Below, in pieces: positions 23,721-36,400 of a stretch of DNA of 64,000 nucleotides. The first letter of the stretch is position 1, and each line of letters starts with the position of its first letter. The notes under the pieces were generated by a model. That model worked only from the letters and a program-made list of their open reading frames with translations. It had not been told where the DNA came from and searched no databases. Made by a program: the position numbers and the translations under genes. The DNA comes from Argopecten irradians (taxonomy: Eukaryota; Mollusca; Bivalvia; Pectinida; Pectinidae), in contig NC_091142.1 of the NCBI RefSeq assembly GCF_041381155.1, positions 21,538,362 through 21,602,361 of the forward strand, in the 5' to 3' direction.

Positions 23721-24919
23721 TTTTTGCTCCTTACACCTTCGTTACCTGTGTTACCTGTGCATATGTACCTGGCGTCTAATGAGCTCACGAACAACTCATC
23801 ATCTTTATTGTTGCTTTGTATGGTGACACTGGGCTAAAAAACGTATGCCCACTGATCAATACTTAGTGACTATAATGTCAATCACACCGTCGCAGAATCG
23901 CACTATCGGTTTATAGGAAATAGCACTGGAATGCATGTTTATTACAAGGGGTTTGTTTCGGTGTATTGTATACTGGGTCTGACACTTGTTATGCTGGACT
24001 GTATCTTGATCTCACACTATTGTTCCCATTTTCTTTGCACCAATAGTATTTTGTAAAAATTATTGTCAAAAGTTAAAATGTTGAAAGTTTAAGAAAAATC
24101 AGCTTCGGTTTGTCTTCTGAAATTTTAATATATAACATTATATTAAATGGCTTTCTGAACGTGTCCACTTTGTTGGATTGACATGGACATTAGAATCCTC
24201 TTTTAAAGTATAATGTAGAATAATTTAATTTGATATGTTACACTCATTTCTATTGGTTAGATCTTTGAGGTTATTTTTCCATAGACCGAAATAATTCTTC
24301 GTCAAGTATTAATGACTTCATATTTACAAATGGTTTCGCGGGGAATTTTAAAAGCGGCACAGTCATTGGCCAAACTGAATTATTGGATAATATATCAATG
24401 CACCACAACTCAATTTGTTTTATTGTAAAAGTAAGTAACATCACGGAAATTTATATCTAATTAGTACCTGAGTGAGTTATCGGAAATAAATTATAAGCAT
24501 TATTCTTTTATTAATATCTTTTGGGGTTATGACTTCATGAATAGTGAATAATGCTTATATGATTAACTATTTATTGTCCTGAAGATTAACCGTCTTCGGA
24601 TTCATTGTATAACGTTACTCATCCAAACCTCAAGGAAAATATGTTGTATTTACACATAACAGAGTTATTTAGAATAGTCCTACTTAGTTATTTTACCACA
24701 ATGAAAAATGCTATGATAATGTATAAAAGAATAGCTTAGAATTGCATAGAGAAATAAAGAATGCGTGGTTATTTAAAAATTCATTTTGGTGCGAGACTTA
24801 GGAAAGCAAAGACGATAAGTAAAAAAGCCCTTTTATTTAAGATATTTATTAGCCGAATGTTCTGTTTATCAAGCAACTATTTGCTAATAAATGATATTAA
24901 AAAAGAACAGCCAATTCCC
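23721..24919. other. upstream region of the repeat-protein gene
   Basis: No clear TATA box is seen close to the minus-strand ATG at 23712, so a 5' noncoding exon is possible. The element at 24420-24570 is listed separately. Otherwise the DNA is unremarkable. Confidence 0.4.
24420..24570. mobile_element. MITE family D, degraded copy
   Basis: It shares TTTATTGTAAAAGTAAGTAA, ATTATAAGCATTATTCT and ATATCTTTTGGGGTTATG with the better preserved foldback element at 50985-51185, then AATAATGCTTAT inverted at its right side. Confidence 0.55.
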
Positions 24920-25097
24920 TCTTTGCATATTACATATTTACTTCCCTGTCGGGTAGGTATCCATTGTGACGTCATTATTTTGTTAGCGCAACTCACGTGG
25001 TTTTCTCTAAAAATATGGCGTTAATTTCTGAAACACATGCCATCACAATCAATACCTACCCGCAAGAGCATATATATAACTCTGTAATATTTATGTA
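24920..25097. mobile_element. MITE family A, copy 4
   Basis: The left side is TTTGCATATTACATATTTAC then GGGTAGGTATCCATTGTGAC; the right side is the inverse ATCACAATCAATACCTACCC. Noncoding. Confidence 0.7.
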
Positions 25098-26068
25098 TTT
25101 CTCTGTAAATATGGAAAAAATGAGTCACGAGTATACTAAAATTATGGACAACATACGGTATGTGAATATTACAAAATTATCAATTATACTACTGAAAAAT
25201 AGTGCAGTTTTTTGTATAAATGTGTATCATGTATCAGTACGTATTTACTCTAAAGAGCATTCTCGCCACCTTCAAACTCTAGGTTATTTAATAGTAAGCT
25301 ATCACCATCGACAGGTAATGATACTTTAGTATTATTTATTGGTAAAGAGAGCAGTAACGATGTCAACTAAAGCGACAATATCTGCAGACTACAATGGATG
25401 TTCAACGAATACCTATACATATACCTGCGTATATAGTGATGGGGGAACATCGATATGTACAACAAGAAATATACACATATCAACATTATATATACCTATA
25501 TGGACGAGGACATCCGACATACGGTATCGTATATATTTCATAATAAACATCACAAAATGTTTAAATGTACATGTATATACAATGTATACAATGACAGATC
25601 AAGAGGGACAGTTTTGGTCCTAATTCTCCTGCGAGGTTCCTTCAGACGTCATATACATTTCCCATTTATACACTCGTGGAAATAACGACCAAAAACATTT
25701 TTGGAAAACCCCGGAGATAATCGACTTGGCACCACTCTAATTAATTAATATTTATGAAGGTCGGATAATAGCGTTATTAATGTCTTATTAAATCTTTATC
25801 ATACTGCCATTGATTACCATAAATTCCTGTAAAGTTGAGGCTATCACGTTTCCATAGCATGTTGATATGGGTAATGCATATTTTTTCTGATTTGGTCTGA
25901 TATTTTTCGACGGTTTTGTTTTGGACGTATCGATAATTAAAAAAAAGTAAACACATTTGTATTTTGTATCATAAACGAGGAACCGATAAAGTGCACACAC
26001 AAAAATGCTATCAGTGCATTTCAAACATACGTTTTAATGTAATCAGAAAAGCTCGGACAAGCTATTAA
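25098..26068. other. AT-rich intergenic DNA, nothing recognised
   Basis: Short open frames only, with no family resemblance and no repeat structure beyond low complexity around 25440-25600. Confidence 0.45.
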
Positions 26069-26355
26069 GCATCCTCCATACTCCAGGGGTTACTAATAAT
26101 CAAGTAATATCCATCCCGAACTTTGTCATAGTAAAACTGAAGGCAGTTCAGGAGAGGAAAAAACACCTGACCATTCACAGGCGTACACAGACATTACCTT
26201 ATGATCACAGAGGGCAATGTCCAAATTCAAAGGCAGTGTACCGTTATTGCGTTCTTATGATGTACATCAAAGTACCAAACTACGTGTCGCATCTGTTCAG
26301 TTGCTATATGACATAGTCCAGTAGTGGATATAACGAGATTTCACACCAGTGCTTC
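26069..26355. mobile_element. MITE family B, intergenic copy
   Basis: The left end is GCATCCTCCATACTCCAGGG. Internal AACTACGTGTCGCAT and ACATAGTCCAGTAGTGGATA match the right halves of the intronic family B copies. The right terminus is eroded. Confidence 0.6.
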
Positions 26356-26559
26356 GACCCACGTCCATTGACAATTTGATCACAATATTTGTCATCTAGG
26401 ATTTAAAATATCATCCTTTAAACATGTACCATAAACACTAAGACCTCGTTAAGTGAACATGGTCATAACTCTTAAGTTATCACAATATTAAATCCATAGC
26501 GGAAAACTTAGTCAGGATCAACAAAATACTCCCAAAGCATCGATGGTTTGGATAGGTTT

Positions 26560-26930
26560 GTTGGTTAAGGTTAACACACATAAACATACAGTCATTTCAG
26601 GACGCCCCTCACGTGGCATGCGGCATGTAGATGTATGTATGTTTTCGGAGACCTTAGACGGTATATTCATGTTGTGTCTCCTTGTAATAGTGGAACTGTT
26701 GCCCTTTTTATAGTGCTATATCACTGAATCATGCCACCACAGACCCCAGCCTAGCATCCGGTCACATTATACTGACAACAGTCGTCCCACTCTCGCTGCG
26801 CAATAGACAGGGACTGACCGCTGGTTGGTTGCTACACCGGCTTTCCTCCACCTAATAATCTGGTACGTCCTTATATGACCATAGCTGTAAATATGACGTT
26901 AAACCAATTAAACCAAAAACCCAAACGCTT
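26560..26930 (-). mobile_element. SINE-like repeat, reverse orientation
   Basis: Phrases GTCACATTATACTGACAAC, GGCTTTCCTCCACCT and TATGACGTTAAACCAATTAA match, in reverse orientation, a high-copy SINE-like repeat I recall from bivalve genomes. It is partly inverted relative to the fragment at 5435. Boundaries are approximate. Confidence 0.5.
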
Positions 26931-27485
26931 TTAACTTATGGATATGAAGATTTTGTGATATTAACAGTTCCTGATTACTGTTGTACTTTAATGAGCTTTA
27001 TCACTTTTCACCGTCTACTTTCTGTCGTCCATATAGTCTATATCAGCAAAACCTGTTGCAATGAACTTCTGGCCACGTGCAGACGGCTAAGTGCTCTACC
27101 TTTTAAGTAGGGATGCCTTCTGTGTCCCATTTCCCCATAATATGCATAACGGATCTATGAACGTCACTTCCACTAAGGCAGACGCATTCACAACATTATA
27201 TGTTAACCGTTCTGTAGACAAAACCGACTTTACTATACGGTAAAATATTGTGGATCCCTATTTACACCATATCTAGATACTATCGAGGCTATCTTTCCTT
27301 TTCCTTTTTGTAATTCCGTTCTCCATACGTATTGTTCAAAAAAAGCAGCGCCTATTATCATTTTCTATTAAGATTTTTGAAGGTATACATGGTTTGTTTG
27401 AAATAATTAATGTATAACACTTATTAAAGAATGTTACAGACAAAAGTTAGTATCATATATAGATTTTTACTTCTTTCTTCTTTCT

Positions 27486-27539
27486 TTATCCCACTCAACA
27501 ACAAATACGTTTATCTGCCTTTGGTGTATTTATGACGCA
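27486..27539 (-). pseudogene. remnant of MCCC1-like last exon, unit 1
   Basis: On the minus strand an intact acceptor (TTTACATGCAG) is followed by codons for CVINTPKAD, matching YIINAPKAG of the intact exon at 53405. The remainder is deleted, and the copy ends in GGGATAAAGAA, which parallels GCGGAATAAAGAA of the intact exon. It is the leftmost trace of the duplicated block. Confidence 0.55.
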
Positions 27540-27739
27540 CTGCATGTAAATAAATACAATTACAAATCACAGTCATATTTCCACAAGCTAATTAGGAGAA
27601 TTAAAGTCCCATACTGTATGTCCGTAATTATATTCCTTCACCTAAATCAATTTATGCACACAGCACAGTATCATGTTTTGTCTTATTATATTTAATCGAG
27701 AACCTGTTTTTTATTGAGGTTAAAGGACAAATTATAACA

Positions 27740-28090
27740 ACACAGTTCCATTGTCATATTGATACACTAAGGTAAAATGTCAAAATATAGGTCACAGTGA
27801 CACAGTCCTGGTACGCCACTCATCATCTCACCTAGGTACACCAACATACCAAACATGAAAATTTTTTGCCTAATGATATAGGAAATGGAGCCCGGAATTT
27901 GTATCCTACATATGTAGATTCCAGTGACCTGGTTTTAGTACATGACAAACCGTTTAAACTAGGTCATCTACATATTAACAAGTATGAAGTTCCGATACCT
28001 TATAGTATAGAAAGTAGAGCCTGGACAATGTCAGTCTGACGGACACGCCGCAACCCTATAGTTCCCCCGAGGTCCCGGTTGGTATCTGTT
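27740..28090. repeat. dispersed repeat ending GACGGACACGCCGCAACCC
   Basis: Phrases GGTCACAGTGACACAGTCCT, CTCACCTAGGTACACCAA and a terminal GACGGACACGCCGCAACCC resemble an interspersed repeat I remember from bivalve genomes. No coding frame. Class unknown. Confidence 0.35.
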
Positions 28091-28548
28091 TATTATAAAT
28101 ATTTGTTCATAATTTAAGAAATACAAAAAATACTATAATATATTCCTCAAACGTATCTAGCCATGATGTATGTATTATACCATTACTCAACACACAGGTG
28201 AATCTACATTCATCTACAGTATAGATGCAACTCATTGTCCAATATACAGGTGTATATAGCTACATTGCACACACAATACCTGATGGACCTAAACCCATAT
28301 AAGGGATTCGTTATCATACCTAGTAAAATGATATATAAAACTATACAGGTGATGTTAGAGGTAGTATATTAGATAACACCGACACAGGTATACATGGACA
28401 TTCCCAGGTATGTACTCAACGTAGCTCTATTAAGGTAAGATATGTTAGAATTGTTACAAAAGGTACTGTTTTATTCTCTGTAATACCTATTAAATATTCA
28501 TTTGTGAATATACGAGATCTGATTCATATTGTATATTTTTCATCATAG

Positions 28549-28691
28549 GAGCAATGGATCTATGAACGTCACCAAGAAGGAAGTACAATTAGTATGGGCG
28601 TGAATGGCAAAGTCCGAATAGAGATAGAGACATGATGCTGAGACTGTTGACGCTGGAATCATCGTCAGTAGCTGCGATATGTGTTCGCCAG
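28549..28691 (+). other. 5' noncoding exon of TRIM-like copy 1
   Basis: A block beginning AGGAGCAATGGATCTATGA is conserved upstream of all three TRIM-like copies (also about 44995 and 57836). It ends at a candidate donor, either CAG|GTCGGT or the GTAATT five bases later, which is the version conserved in all three. The matching acceptor (CTTAG before 28876) sits 16 bases upstream of the ATG. The transcription start within the block is not determined. Confidence 0.45.
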
Positions 28692-28891
28692 GTCGGTAAT
28701 TTGGTGTATTTCTACATCATTTGCAATCATGTGGTTATATTTGGGTATATTTGCTAATTAACACAGATATACTTGATACGGCATTCATGACCTCGTTGTC
28801 CTGTAGAATATGGACTTAATTTTGAAATTTATCCAGATATACAAGAACTGTAAACGAGAATCTGAAGGACCTTAGGAATTTACAAACCAAC

Positions 28892-30472
28892 ATGGCGGCG
28901 GCAAATATACCAGTTCGTCTGAAAGGTCAGAGGACATGCCTTCATCACAAAGGAAAGCAACTGGATTTCTACTGTGAAATATGTCAGGAACTGATGTGTT
29001 CAAAATGTCTTTCCTCTGTTCATAAAGGACACATTGTGTGTGAAGTCGGTGATATCACTCCCCAGAAAAAACAGGAAATCCAGAACTTTATCACCAGAAC
29101 AGAACAAAACGACCTGGTACAGATTGGGACATACATTGCCTCTACCGAAACACTTCTAAAGGAAAATGACATTTCATTCGAGAAACTCTCAAATCAGTTG
29201 AATATACAAACAGACAAGTTAAAACAAGCCCTAGACAAGCATACAACAGAGACGCTGTCTCTGTATCAGAAGATGAGAGATGACAACACCAAGCTCGTAC
29301 AGAAATACAGGCGGGACCTTGTGATGCATGATAACCAGCTCAAACAACTTATGCAGGATTGCAAGAAAGCACTTCAGGAAGGCTCACACTTACAGGTCTA
29401 TGATACAGCCTGTGAGGTCCGTTCTCCCAGACGTCTCCCTATAAAACCTGTCCTTGGGAACGCCAGCTTCACCCCAAACAGACATCCTCAATGTCATCTA
29501 GAACAAGCTATAGGGAAAGTGATCACGACTGGTCAATCACCTACTGAGCAGGGCCAGGCAGTCTCAATGTCCACTCACCATGGTAAGAAAGCATCGACAT
29601 CAAGTGCCATCGGTAAAGTCTCTTCACATGAATACGATAATGGGAAGAGCAGAGATACAATGAAGAAACTACTGCCAGAGACAAAGGTGTTAGAGGAGTG
29701 GGAGTCTCCATACCATATTTATTCTATTTGTCCCACCACAGAAAATCAGGCCTGGACAAGTGACTACAGTGAAACATTAACTCTCCTGGACAGGAAGGGC
29801 AAAGTAGTAAGGAAAATCACACACCGTAATAGCACCAAGGACATCAGTCTCTCTCCAGCAACACAAAGATTGTGGGCCTGTGACTATGAATGGAATATCA
29901 TGGAGCTGGTATCAGGGCGACTTACTGCAAGATTTCACACTAACAAGTTTCCCAGGTGTATCTGTGTTACAGCTGATGGCCATGTCATTGTTGGGATGGC
30001 TAAACACATCTCTAAATTTACCACACAAGGTCAAATGGTGATTACGACAATGACTTCAGGGACTGGTGAACCATTAGTGTGTTCACCACGCGAGATCACT
30101 GAGTGTCCTGTCACTCACAGTGTTGCTGTGATTGATGATAACTATGAAAGTGATGGGGGTGATGGAAATAAACATGTTGTTGTCGTTGATGAGAACTTTA
30201 ATGAACTGTTTGTATACAGAGGTGATATTTCTCATAAATACAAACAACACTCAACACCATTTCAGCCTAACTGTGTAGCATATGACAGTGTGGGTAACCT
30301 CATCATTGGGGCTGACCAAGGTATTCTACTCCTAAACGGAGGAGGGGAGTTTCTTAGACTGATACATGAGGGTACATCAGGTTCATTGGCAGTGGTTAAA
30401 GGAACAGAAGATGTGTTGTGGGTAAAGGTTGGGGAATGTGTCAAACTATTACAGTACAGTAAAGTGCGATAA
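28892..30472 (+). CDS. B-box / coiled-coil / beta-propeller protein (TRIM-like), copy 1
   Basis: A single coding exon of 526 aa; ATG in the context ACCAACATGG. Residues 12-50 form a B-box type 2 zinc finger with Cys16, His19, Cys28, Cys31, Cys36, Cys39, His44 and His47. Residues about 65-165 are a long coiled coil (TETLLKENDISFEKLSNQL). A Ser/Thr/Pro/Gln-rich linker spans 170-265. The C-terminal 255 residues are an NHL-like propeller of repeated strands such as YDSVGNLIIGADQGILLLNG, ending KLLQYSKVR. There is no RING finger, so ubiquitin ligase activity is not predicted from this chain; related TRIM2/3/56/71-like proteins act in signalling, RNA binding and innate immunity, and such families are expanded in bivalves. 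The stop codon lies inside the first unit of the 38-bp satellite. The reading frame is clean and is probably expressed. Confidence 0.93.
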   Translation: MAAANIPVRLKGQRTCLHHKGKQLDFYCEICQELMCSKCLSSVHKGHIVCEVGDITPQKKQEIQNFITRTEQNDLVQIGTYIASTETLLKENDISFEKLSNQLNIQTDKLKQALDKHTTETLSLYQKMRDDNTKLVQKYRRDLVMHDNQLKQLMQDCKKALQEGSHLQVYDTACEVRSPRRLPIKPVLGNASFTPNRHPQCHLEQAIGKVITTGQSPTEQGQAVSMSTHHGKKASTSSAIGKVSSHEYDNGKSRDTMKKLLPETKVLEEWESPYHIYSICPTTENQAWTSDYSETLTLLDRKGKVVRKITHRNSTKDISLSPATQRLWACDYEWNIMELVSGRLTARFHTNKFPRCICVTADGHVIVGMAKHISKFTTQGQMVITTMTSGTGEPLVCSPREITECPVTHSVAVIDDNYESDGGDGNKHVVVVDENFNELFVYRGDISHKYKQHSTPFQPNCVAYDSVGNLIIGADQGILLLNGGGEFLRLIHEGTSGSLAVVKGTEDVLWVKVGECVKLLQYSKVR

Positions 30473-33400
30473 ATTTGATAAAACTACTAAATTACAAGTA
30501 CAGCAGGGTGTGATAACTGTGATAAAACCCCTATGGTACAGCGAGGTGTGATAGCTGTGATAAGCTACTACAGTACACTAGTGTATGAGATGGCTGTGAT
30601 AAAAGTACTACAGTACGTACAGCAGGGTGTGATAGCTGTGATAAAACTGCTACAGTACAGCAGGGTGTGATAGCTGTGGTAAAAGTACTACAGTACAGCA
30701 GGGTGTGATAGCTGTGGTAAAAGTACTACAGTACAGCAGGGTATGATAGCTGTGATAAACTATTACAGTACAGCAGGGTGTGATAGCTGTGATAAAACTA
30801 CTACAGTACAGCAGGGTGTGATAGCTGTGATAAAACTACTACAGTACAGCAGGATGTGATAGCTGTGATAAAACTACTACAGAACAGCTGGGTGTGATAG
30901 CTGTGATAAAACTGCTACAGTACAGCAGGGTGCGATAGCTGTGAAATCAACTTCTAAATTACAAGTACAGCAGGTTGTGAGATGGCTGTGATAAAACTAC
31001 TACAGTACAGCAGGGTGTGATTGATCAAATTACTATAGCACGTACAGCAGGGTGTGATAACTGTGATAAACTACTACAGTACATCAGGTTGTGATGGCTG
31101 TGATAAAACTACTAAATTACAAGTACATCATGGTTTAATAACTGTGATAAAACTACTAGAGTATAGCAAGGTGTGATAGCTGTGATAAAAATACCACAGC
31201 ATAGAAAGGTGTGATAGTTGTGATAAACCTACTACAATACAGCAGGATGTGATAGCTGTGATAGAACTTCTACATAGCAGGGTGTGATAGCTGTGATGAA
31301 ACTACTACAATACAGCAGGATGTGATGGCTGTGATATAACTACTACAGAACAGCAGGGTGTGATAGCTGTGATAAAACTACTACAGTACAGCAGGGTGTG
31401 ATAGCTGTGATAAAACTACTACAGTACAGCAGGGTGTGATAGCTGTGATAAAACTACTACAGTACAGCAGGGTGTGATAGCTGTGATAAAACTACTACAG
31501 TACATCAGGGTGTGATAGCTGTGATAAAACTACTACAGTACAGCAGGGTGTGATAGCTGTGATAAAAATACACAGATCAGGTGTGATAGTTGTGATAAAC
31601 TACTACAATACAGCAGGATGTGATAGCTGTGATAAAACTACTACAGTACAGCAGGGTGTGATAGCTGTGATAAAACTACACAGTACAGCAGGGTGTGATA
31701 GCTGTGATAAAACTACTACAGTACAGCAAGGTGTGATAGCTGTGATAAAACTACTACAGTACAAGTGTGATAGCTGTGATAAAACTACTACAGTACAGCA
31801 GGGTGTGATAGCTGTGATAAAACTACTACAGTACAGCAGGGTGTGATAGCTGTGATAAAACTACTACAGTACAGCAAGGGTGTGATAGCTGTGATAAAAC
31901 TACTACAGTACAGCAGGGTGTGATAGCTGTGATAAAACTACTACAGTACAGCAGGGTGTGATAGCTGTGATAAACTACTACAGTACAGCAGGGTGTGATA
32001 GCTGTGATAAAAACTACTACAGTACAGCAGGGTGTGATAGCTGTGATAAAACTACTACAGTACAGCAGGGTGTGATAGCTGTGATAAAACTACTACAGTA
32101 CAGCAGGGTGTGATAGCTGTGATAAAACTACTACAGTACAGCAGGGTGTGATAGCTGTGATAAAACTACTACAGTACAGCAGGGTGTGATAGCTGTGATA
32201 AAACTACTACAGTACAGCAGGGTGTGATAGCTGTGATAAAACTACTACAGTACAGCAGGGTGTGATAGCTGTGATAAAACTACTACAGTACAGCAGGGTG
32301 TGATAGCTGTGATAAAACTACTACATTACAGCAGAGTGTGATAGCTGTGATAGCTGTGATAAACTACTACAGTACAGCAGGGTGTGATAGCTGTGATAAA
32401 ACTACTACAGTACAGCAGGGTGTGATAGCTGTGATAAAACTACTACAGTACAGCAGGGTGTGATAGCTGTGATAAAACTACTACAGTACAGCAGGGTGTG
32501 ATAGCTGTGATAAAACTACTACAGTACAGCAGGGTGTGATAGCTGTGATAAAACTACTACAGTACAGCAGGGTGTGATAGGTGCTGTGATAGCAGGGTGT
32601 GATAGCTGTGATAAAACTACTACAGTACAGCAGGGTGTGATAGCTGTGATAAAACTACTACAGTACAGCAGGGTGTGATAGCTGTGATAAAACTACTACA
32701 GTACAGCAGGGTGTGATAGCTGTGATAAAACTACTACAGTACAGCAGGGTGTGATAGCTGTGATAAAACTACTACAGTACAGCAGGGTGTGATAGCTGTG
32801 ATAAAACTACTACAGTACAGCAGGGTGTGATAGCTGTGATAAAACTACTACAGTACAGCAGGGTGTGATAGCTGTGATAAAACTACTACAGTACAGCAGG
32901 GTGTGTGATAGCTGTGATAAAACTACTACAGTACAGCAGGGTGTGATAGCTGTGATAAAACTACTACAGTACAGCAGGGTGTGATAGCTGTGATAAAACT
33001 ACTACAGTACAGCAGGGTGTGATAGCTGTGATAAAACTACTACAGTACAGCAGGGTGTGATAGCTGTGATAAAACTACTACAGTACAGCAAGGTGTGATA
33101 GCTGTGATAAAACTACTACAGTACAGCAGGGTGTGATAGCCGTGATAAAACTACTACAGTACAGCAGGGTGTGATAGCTGTGATAAACTACAGTACAGTA
33201 CAGCTGGGTGTGATAGCTGTGATAAAACTACTACAGTACAGCAGGGTGTGATAGCTGTGATAAAACTACTACAGTACAGCAGGGTGTGATAGCTGTGATA
33301 AACTACTACAGTACAGCAGGGTGTGATAGCTGTGATAAAACTACTACAGTACAGCAGGGTGTGATAGCTGTGATAAAACTACTACAGTACAGCAGGGTGT

Positions 33401-36400
33401 GATAGCTGTGATAAAACTACTACAGTACAGCAGGGTGTGATAGCTGTGATAAAAACTACTACAGTACAGCAGGGTGTGATAGCTGTGATAAAACTACTAC
33501 AGTACAGCAGGGTGTGATAGCTGTGATAAAACTACTACAGTACAGCAGGGTGTGATAGCTGTGATAAAACTGTCTACAGTGTGATAGCTGTGATAAAACT
33601 ACTACAGTACAGCAGGGTGTGATAGCTGTGATAAAACTACTACAGTACAGCAGGGTGTGATAGCTGTGATAAAACTACTACAGTACAGCAGGGTGTGATA
33701 GCTGTGATAAAACTACTACAGTACAGCAGGGTGTGATAGCTGTGATAAAACTACTACAGTACAGCAGGGTGTGATAGCTGTGATAAAACTACTACAGTAC
33801 AGCAGGGTGTGATAGCTGTGATAAAACTACTACAGTACAGCAGGGTGTGATAGCTGTGATAAAACTACTACAGTACAGCAGGGTGTGATAGCTGTGATAA
33901 AACTACTACAGTACAGCAGGGTGTGATAGCTGTGATAAAACTACTACAGTACAGCAGGGTGTGATAGCTGTGATAAAACTACTACAGTACAGCAGGGTGT
34001 GATAGCTGTGATAAAACTACTACAGTACAGCAGGGTGTGATAGCTGTGATAAAACTACTACAGCACAGCAGGGTGTGATAGCTGTGATAAAGGTGTGATA
34101 GCTGTGATAAAACTACTACAGTACAGCAGGGTGTGATAGCTGTGATAAAACTACTACAGTACAGCAGGGTGTGATAGCTGTGATAAAACTACTACAGTAC
34201 AGCAGGGTGTGATAGCTGTGATAAAACTACTACAGTACAGCAAGGTGTGATAGCTGTGATAAAACTACTACAGTACAGCAGGGTGTGATAGCTGTGATAA
34301 AACTACTACAGTACAGCAGGGTGTGATAGCTGTGATAAAACTACTACAGTACAGCAGGGTGTGATAGCTGTGATAAAACTACTACAGTACAGCAGGGTGT
34401 GATAGCTGTGATAAAACTACTACAGTACAGCAGGGTGTGATAGCTGTGATAAACTACTACAGTACAGCAGGGTGTGATAGCTGTGATAAAACTACTACAG
34501 TACAGCAGGGTGTGATAGCTGTGATAAAAACTACTACAGTACAGCAGGGTGTGATAGCTGTGATAAAACTACTACAGTACAGCAGGGTGTGATAGCTGTG
34601 ATAAAACTACTACAGTACAGCAGGGTGTGATAGCTGTGATAAACTACTACAGTACAGCAGGGTGTGATAGCTGTGATAAAACTACTACAGTACAGCAGGG
34701 TGTGATAGCTGTGATAAAACTACTACAGTACAGCAGGGTGTGATAGCTGTGATAAAACTACTACAGTACAGCAGGGTGTGATAGCTGTGATAAAACTACT
34801 ACAGTACAGCAGGGTGTGATAGCTGTGATAAAACTACTACAGTACAGCAGGGTGTGATAGCTGTGATAAAACTACTACAGTACAGCAGGGTGTGATAGCT
34901 GTGATAAAACTACTACAGTACAGCAGGGTGTGATAGCTGTGATAAAACTACTACAGTACAGCAGGGTGTGATAGCTGTGATAAACTACTACAGTACAGCA
35001 GGGTGTGATAGCTGTGATAAAACTACTACAGTACAGCAGGGTGTGATAGCTGTGATAAAACTACTACAGTACAGCAGGGTGTGATAGCTGTGATAAAACT
35101 ACTACAGTACAGCAGGGTGTGATAGCTGTGATAAAACTACTACAGTACAGCAGGGTGTGATAGCTGTGATAAAACTACTACAGTACAGCAGGGTGTGATA
35201 GCTGTGATAAAACTACTACAGTACAGCAGGGTGTGATAGCTGTGATAAAACTACTACAGTACAGCAGGGTGTGATAGCTGTGATAATACTACTACAGTAC
35301 AGCAGGGTGTGATAGCTGTGATAAAACTACTACAGTACAGCAGGGTGTGATAGCTGTGATAAAACTACTACAGTACAGCAGGGTGTGATAGCTGTGATAA
35401 ACTACTACAGTACAGCAGGGTGTGATAGCTGTGATAAAACTACTACAGTACAGCAGGGTGTGATAGCTGTGATAAAACTACTACAGTACAGCAGGGTGTG
35501 ATAGCTGTGATAAAACTACTACAGTACAGCAGCAGGGTGTGATAGCTGTGATAAAACTACTACAGTACAGCAGGGTGTGATAGCTGTGATAAAACTACTA
35601 CAGTACAGCAGGGTGTGATAGCTGTGATAAAACTACTACAGTACAGCAGGGTGTGATAGCTGTGATAAAAATACTACAGTACAGCAGGGTGTGATAGCTG
35701 TGATAAAACTACTACAGTACAGCAGGGTGTGATAGCTGTGATAAAACTACTACAGTACAGCAGGGTGTGATAGCTGTGATAAAACTACTACAGTACAGCA
35801 GGGTGTGATAGCTGTGATAAAACTACTACAGTACAGCAGGGTGTGATAGCTGTGATAAAACTACTACAGTACAGCAGGGTGTGATAGCTGTGATAAAACT
35901 ACTACAGTACAGCAGGGTGTGATAGCTGTGATAAAACTACTACAGTACAGCAGGGTGTGATAGCTGTGATAAAACTACTACAGTACAGCAGGGTGTGATA
36001 GCTGTGATAAAACTACTACAGTACAGCAGGGTGTGATAGCTGTGATAAAACTACTACAGTACAGCAGGGTGTGATAGCTGTGATAAAACTACTACAGTAC
36101 AGCAGGGTGTGATAGCTGTGATAAAACTACTACAGTACAGCAGGGTGTGATAGCTGTGATAAAACTACTACAGTACAGCAGGGTGTGATAGCTGTGATAA
36201 AACTACTACAGTACAGCAGGGTGTGATAGCTGTGATAAAACTACTACAGTACAGCAGGGTGTGATAGCTGTGATAAAACTACTACAGTACAGCAGGGTGT
36301 GATAGCTGTGATAAAACTACTACAGTACAGCAGGGTGTGATAGCTGTGATAAAACTACTACAGTACAGCAGGGTGTGATAGCTGTGATAAAACTACTACA

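Noticed and set aside
31550-31846. 98-codon open frame with repeated VIAVIK / TTTVQQ peptides
   Set aside because: It is a by-product of indels in the 38-bp satellite; the uniform monomer hits stops in the three-unit cycle, and no start or splice context is conserved.
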